Positions 18,126 through 20,389 of a stretch of DNA of 20,389 nucleotides are shown here, one piece after another; within the stretch, counting starts at the first letter, position 1; every line of letters starts with the position of its first letter. The DNA is taken from positions 759,995-780,383 of the forward strand of contig BFEA01000024.1 of assembly GCA_003427395.1 (NCBI GenBank), in the 5' to 3' direction. The notes under the pieces are model-generated. The model made no database searches. It was not told the origin of the DNA and was given only the letters and a program-made list of their open reading frames with translations. The translations under genes were made by a program, and so were the position numbers. The stretch comes from Chara braunii. Taxonomy: Eukaryota > Streptophyta > Charophyceae > Charales > Characeae.

Positions 18126-19695
18126 CTTTGTGCATTGACTCACCACGCGTTCAGTTCCGACGACGCCCTTCATCAGCATTTTGTGCGAGCATACAAGTCC
18201 GATCCGGAATACGCCACGCTCTACGAGCAACTATCCTCGGATCACCCACCGACCAGCCATTATCGCATCGTTGACGGCTACTTGCTTCTTCACTCAAGAG
18301 GCAAGGACTTACTATGCGTCCCACACGACCGTCACTTACGGACTCGCCTCCTCGGCGTGTACCACGACTCGCGACTCACCGGCCACTTTGGAGTCAACCG
18401 TACGATCACACGACGTCGGCAACGATTCTGGTGGCCCGACCTCATTACCGATCGTCACCCGGTATTGCGACTCTTGCGAAGTTTGCCGACGAAGCAAACC
18501 GTGCAATCGCAACCCCTACGGCAAGTTACATCCGTTGTCGATCCCACGGGAACCCGGCCTCTCTATTGCTATGGACGTTACTGGCCCGTTCCCCCGTGAG
18601 CGCTTCGGGCACGACGGCATTCTCACGGTCGTTGACCGTTTGAGCAAGTATGCACGATTTATTCCCTGCAAATACTACGCCACGGCTCCTGAACTTGCGC
18701 GCCTCTTACACACCGGCTGGATTTGCGGCCATGGCGTTCCAGAAGATATCGTCAGCGACCATGACACTAATTTCATGTCGGCATTTTGGACCTCCCTCAT
18801 GAAAGAGTCTGGCACCGAGATGAAACTAAGTTCGGCTCGGCATCCGCAAACGGACGGGCAGACGGAGCGGGCACATCAAACCGCTCAAGTAATGCTTCGC
18901 ACACTCATCCGTACGGATCTCAGAAGGATTGGGTTGACCACCTCCCTGACATCGAATTTGCCTACAACACTTCGTTGCACCCGGCGATCGGCGTGACTCC
19001 ATTCGAGTTAAGGCCGTATCTTCGCTGACCTTCCATTCCCTCGGACTGCCGACATTGACGCCTCTTGTTCTCCCGCCTCCGTTCAGAAGTATAGGGACTT
19101 GCTGGCTAAAGCCCAGACCAGCATGCAAAAGGCTCAAGTCCGCATGCAACGGCAAGCTAACAGGCGTCGTGTGCCATGCCCTATCCGTGTCGGCGACCTT
19201 GTTTGGGTCTCCACGAAGGAGTTTGCATTTGAACAAGATGTATCCCACAAGCTATTTCCAAAGTGGTTTGGACCATGGCCCGTCACATCAGCCGCGGACG
19301 ATGAGCCCGATGGCCCCTCCTTTGTGATTGAAATCCCACTGCATCTCACGATGCACCTGGTTTTCCACGCCTCCAAGCTGGCCACATATACACCAGCCAA
19401 GAGCGACGACTTCCCGGGCCAATGATCGCAGGACCCTCCTTCCATGGATGGTCATCAGGAAGTCGACCGCGTCATCACGCATCGCAAGCACGGCAACAGG
19501 CCAATGCAGTACAAGGTCACATTCAAGTGGTGCGACCGCAACGACACGCGATGGATTTCCTGGGCAGCTTTGCAAGCCTCCGCACCAGATATCTACGCCA
19601 ATTATGAGAAAAAACGGCTAGCCACGGAAGCTGCACAGCCTCCCACCCGGACTTCAGTCCCTCCCTCTAACAGACAGCTTCGCCCTCGCAGGTAA
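18126..19695 (+). pseudogene. pol: Integrase and chromodomain of retroelement 2, frameshifted
   Basis: The H2C2 zinc-binding segment is split by a frameshift near 18450 (H-D-S-R-L-T-G-H-F-G in one frame, C-D-S-C-E-V-C in the next). Catalytic acids: D (A-M-D-V-T-G-P-F, 18574), D (V-S-D-H-D-T-N-F, 18757), E (T-D-G-Q-T-E-R, 18865); spacing is the standard D-x35-E. Breaks near 18920 and 19015 follow. The last frame carries G-D-L-V-W-V and H-L-V-F-H-A-S-K-L, then TGA 19423-19425, then a chromodomain (Q-E-V-D-R-V-I-T-H-R, Y-K-V-T-F-K-W, about 19453-19590) and the stop at 19693. All three catalytic acids survive although the frame does not. Confidence 0.88.
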
Positions 19696-19707
19696 GCTGA
19701 GTCTTTC

Positions 19708-19719
19708 AAGGAGGGGGGA
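19708..19719 (+). promoter_or_regulatory. Polypurine tract of retroelement 2
   Basis: AAGGAGGGGGGA lies 12 nt after the polyprotein stop and 3 nt before TGGCATACTC, the likely LTR start. The position and pure purine content are those of the plus-strand primer of Ty3/Gypsy elements. Confidence 0.7.
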
Positions 19720-20030
19720 TCGTGGCATACTCAGTACCACACGGGCCCAGCAGGGCCCGACCAGGTAAACTAGGGGTCCGTAGGTGTAGGGTCTGCGTCG
19801 TTTCGACCCTCAACAGGGTCCGCAGGGTCGGTAGGCCGAGTTTAGGCCGAGTAGGACCGGTACCAGGTAGAGGCCCTGTAGGCCTCGTTTTGAGTATAGA
19901 CCCTGGCACGCGTTTTGGCGCCAAGGCCCTGACTTTGAGGCCGCATCATTTCGGTAGGCGCTGGAGCAGCCTCAGTTTGGGCGCCAAACTTTGAGGCCCA
20001 GCCTCAGTTTGAGCGCCAGGACTCAGCAGC

Positions 20031-20071
20031 TGAGGCCGACCCAGCGCTACATATAGCTGGGTCTGGCCTCA
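20031..20071 (+). promoter_or_regulatory. TATA-like site inside a long inverted repeat, LTR 2
   Basis: TGAGGCCGACCCAGC (20031-20045) is complementary to GCTGGGTCTGGCCTCA (20056-20071) except for one unpaired base. The 10-nt loop GCTACATATA contains the best TATA-like word of this LTR. It probably marks the LTR core promoter, with transcription starting some 25-35 bp downstream. The symmetric arms could also bind a dimeric protein. Confidence 0.5.
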
Positions 20072-20323
20072 GTTCCTCATTCTGGAGTAGAGGATTGAGG
20101 AGGCATACTTCGGACGGCAGTAGCGCGGTAGTGGTCGACGATAGGACTAGTCTCCAGCATTGGGCGCTGATAGGGGAGAGCAGCGCAGGGAGGGAGAGAT
20201 GGTGATGGCGGCCTGAGGACTTACCTGAGACTTACCTTCGTAGTCATTGCTCCAGCTTCGTCTTCAGCACGTCCGCACCTGCATCAAGGCACCACCTTTC
20301 GCAGGTCAGTACTCGGTATAGCG

Positions 20324-20326
<3 letters not shown>

Positions 20327-20389
<63 letters not shown>
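20327..20389 (+). repeat. (GA)n simple repeat
   Basis: About 31 uninterrupted GA units run to the last base of the window. The true length is unknown because the window ends inside it. The contig or record may stop here because the repeat could not be assembled. Confidence 0.97.

Larger units (their letters stand above)
15647..20389 (+). mobile_element. Ty3/Gypsy chromovirus retrotransposon 2, 5'-truncated, decayed
   Basis: Protease, RT, RNase H, integrase and chromodomain follow in Ty3/Gypsy order, then a polypurine tract and an LTR that continues to the end of the window. There is no gag and no 5' LTR: coding starts abruptly after AT-rich DNA. Its proteins differ clearly from those of retroelement 1, so it is another family. 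Frame changes near 16830, 16980, 17570, 18030, 18450, 18920 and 19015 and TGA at 19423 make it more decayed than element 1. Confidence 0.88.
19723..20389 (+). repeat. 3' LTR of retroelement 2 (runs off the window)
   Basis: Starts with TG after the polypurine tract. The U3-like part is rich in short palindromes: GACCGGTACC (19855-19864), AGGCC-CTGTA-GGCCT (19871-19885), and a GCCTCA..TTTGG/CCAAA..TGAGGC inverted repeat at 19969-19997. A TATA-like CATATA lies at 20050-20055. The LTR end is not in the window, and there is no 5' copy to compare with. Confidence 0.65.

Noticed and set aside
1-20389. tRNA, rRNA, CRISPR array, bacterial operon signals
   Set aside because: None seen; the content is eukaryotic transposon sequence.

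Overview
The window is eukaryotic, transposon-filled nuclear DNA, most likely from the green plant lineage. Two Ty3/Gypsy retrotransposons of chromovirus type (integrase followed by a chromodomain) lie in the same orientation, and I see no ordinary host gene. The family or style suggests a land plant or a charophyte alga, but nothing in the sequence fixes the species. About a dozen N bases show that this is draft assembly. Every gene seen is broken by frameshifts or stops, so everything called here is a relic.

Layout. (1) 1-7388: retroelement 1, plus strand. A non-coding leader runs to about 1029, then gag (coiled coil, Pro-rich linker, capsid-like region, damaged zinc knuckle), protease, reverse transcriptase, RNase H, integrase and chromodomain. 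A polypurine tract and a putative 3' LTR of about 1.2 kb follow; the LTR holds a cluster of short stem-loops and a polyadenylation signal. The 5' LTR is not in the window. An A AAA AAC heptamer directly before the gag stop, in the right phase to open the protease frame, looks like a -1 programmed frameshift signal. (2) 7389-15646: 8.2 kb between the retroelements, visibly purine-rich on the plus strand. From about 9.9 to 13.5 kb it carries plus-strand coding relics that I cannot assign to a family. They are built of tandem diverged units of about 860-956 bp that share short protein motifs at almost exactly conserved spacings. Nonsense codons in the best part are mostly TAA/TAG (13 against 2 TGA). 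Downstream lies a broken tyrosine recombinase (13979-14961), then a 36-bp tandem duplication and an AT-rich tail. (3) 15647-20389: retroelement 2, a different chromovirus family. It lacks its 5' LTR and gag, and its protease-RT-RNase H-integrase-chromodomain region is broken by at least seven frameshifts and a stop. A polypurine tract and a 3' LTR follow, the LTR having a TATA-like site in the loop of a long inverted repeat, and the window ends in a (GA)n run.

How they relate. Each retroelement once encoded a full copy-and-paste cycle: Gag particle, protease, reverse transcription, integration steered by a chromodomain. The middle block is the most novel part. Its repeated coding units and the recombinase may be one decayed mobile or viral element, but that link rests only on adjacency and shared strand.
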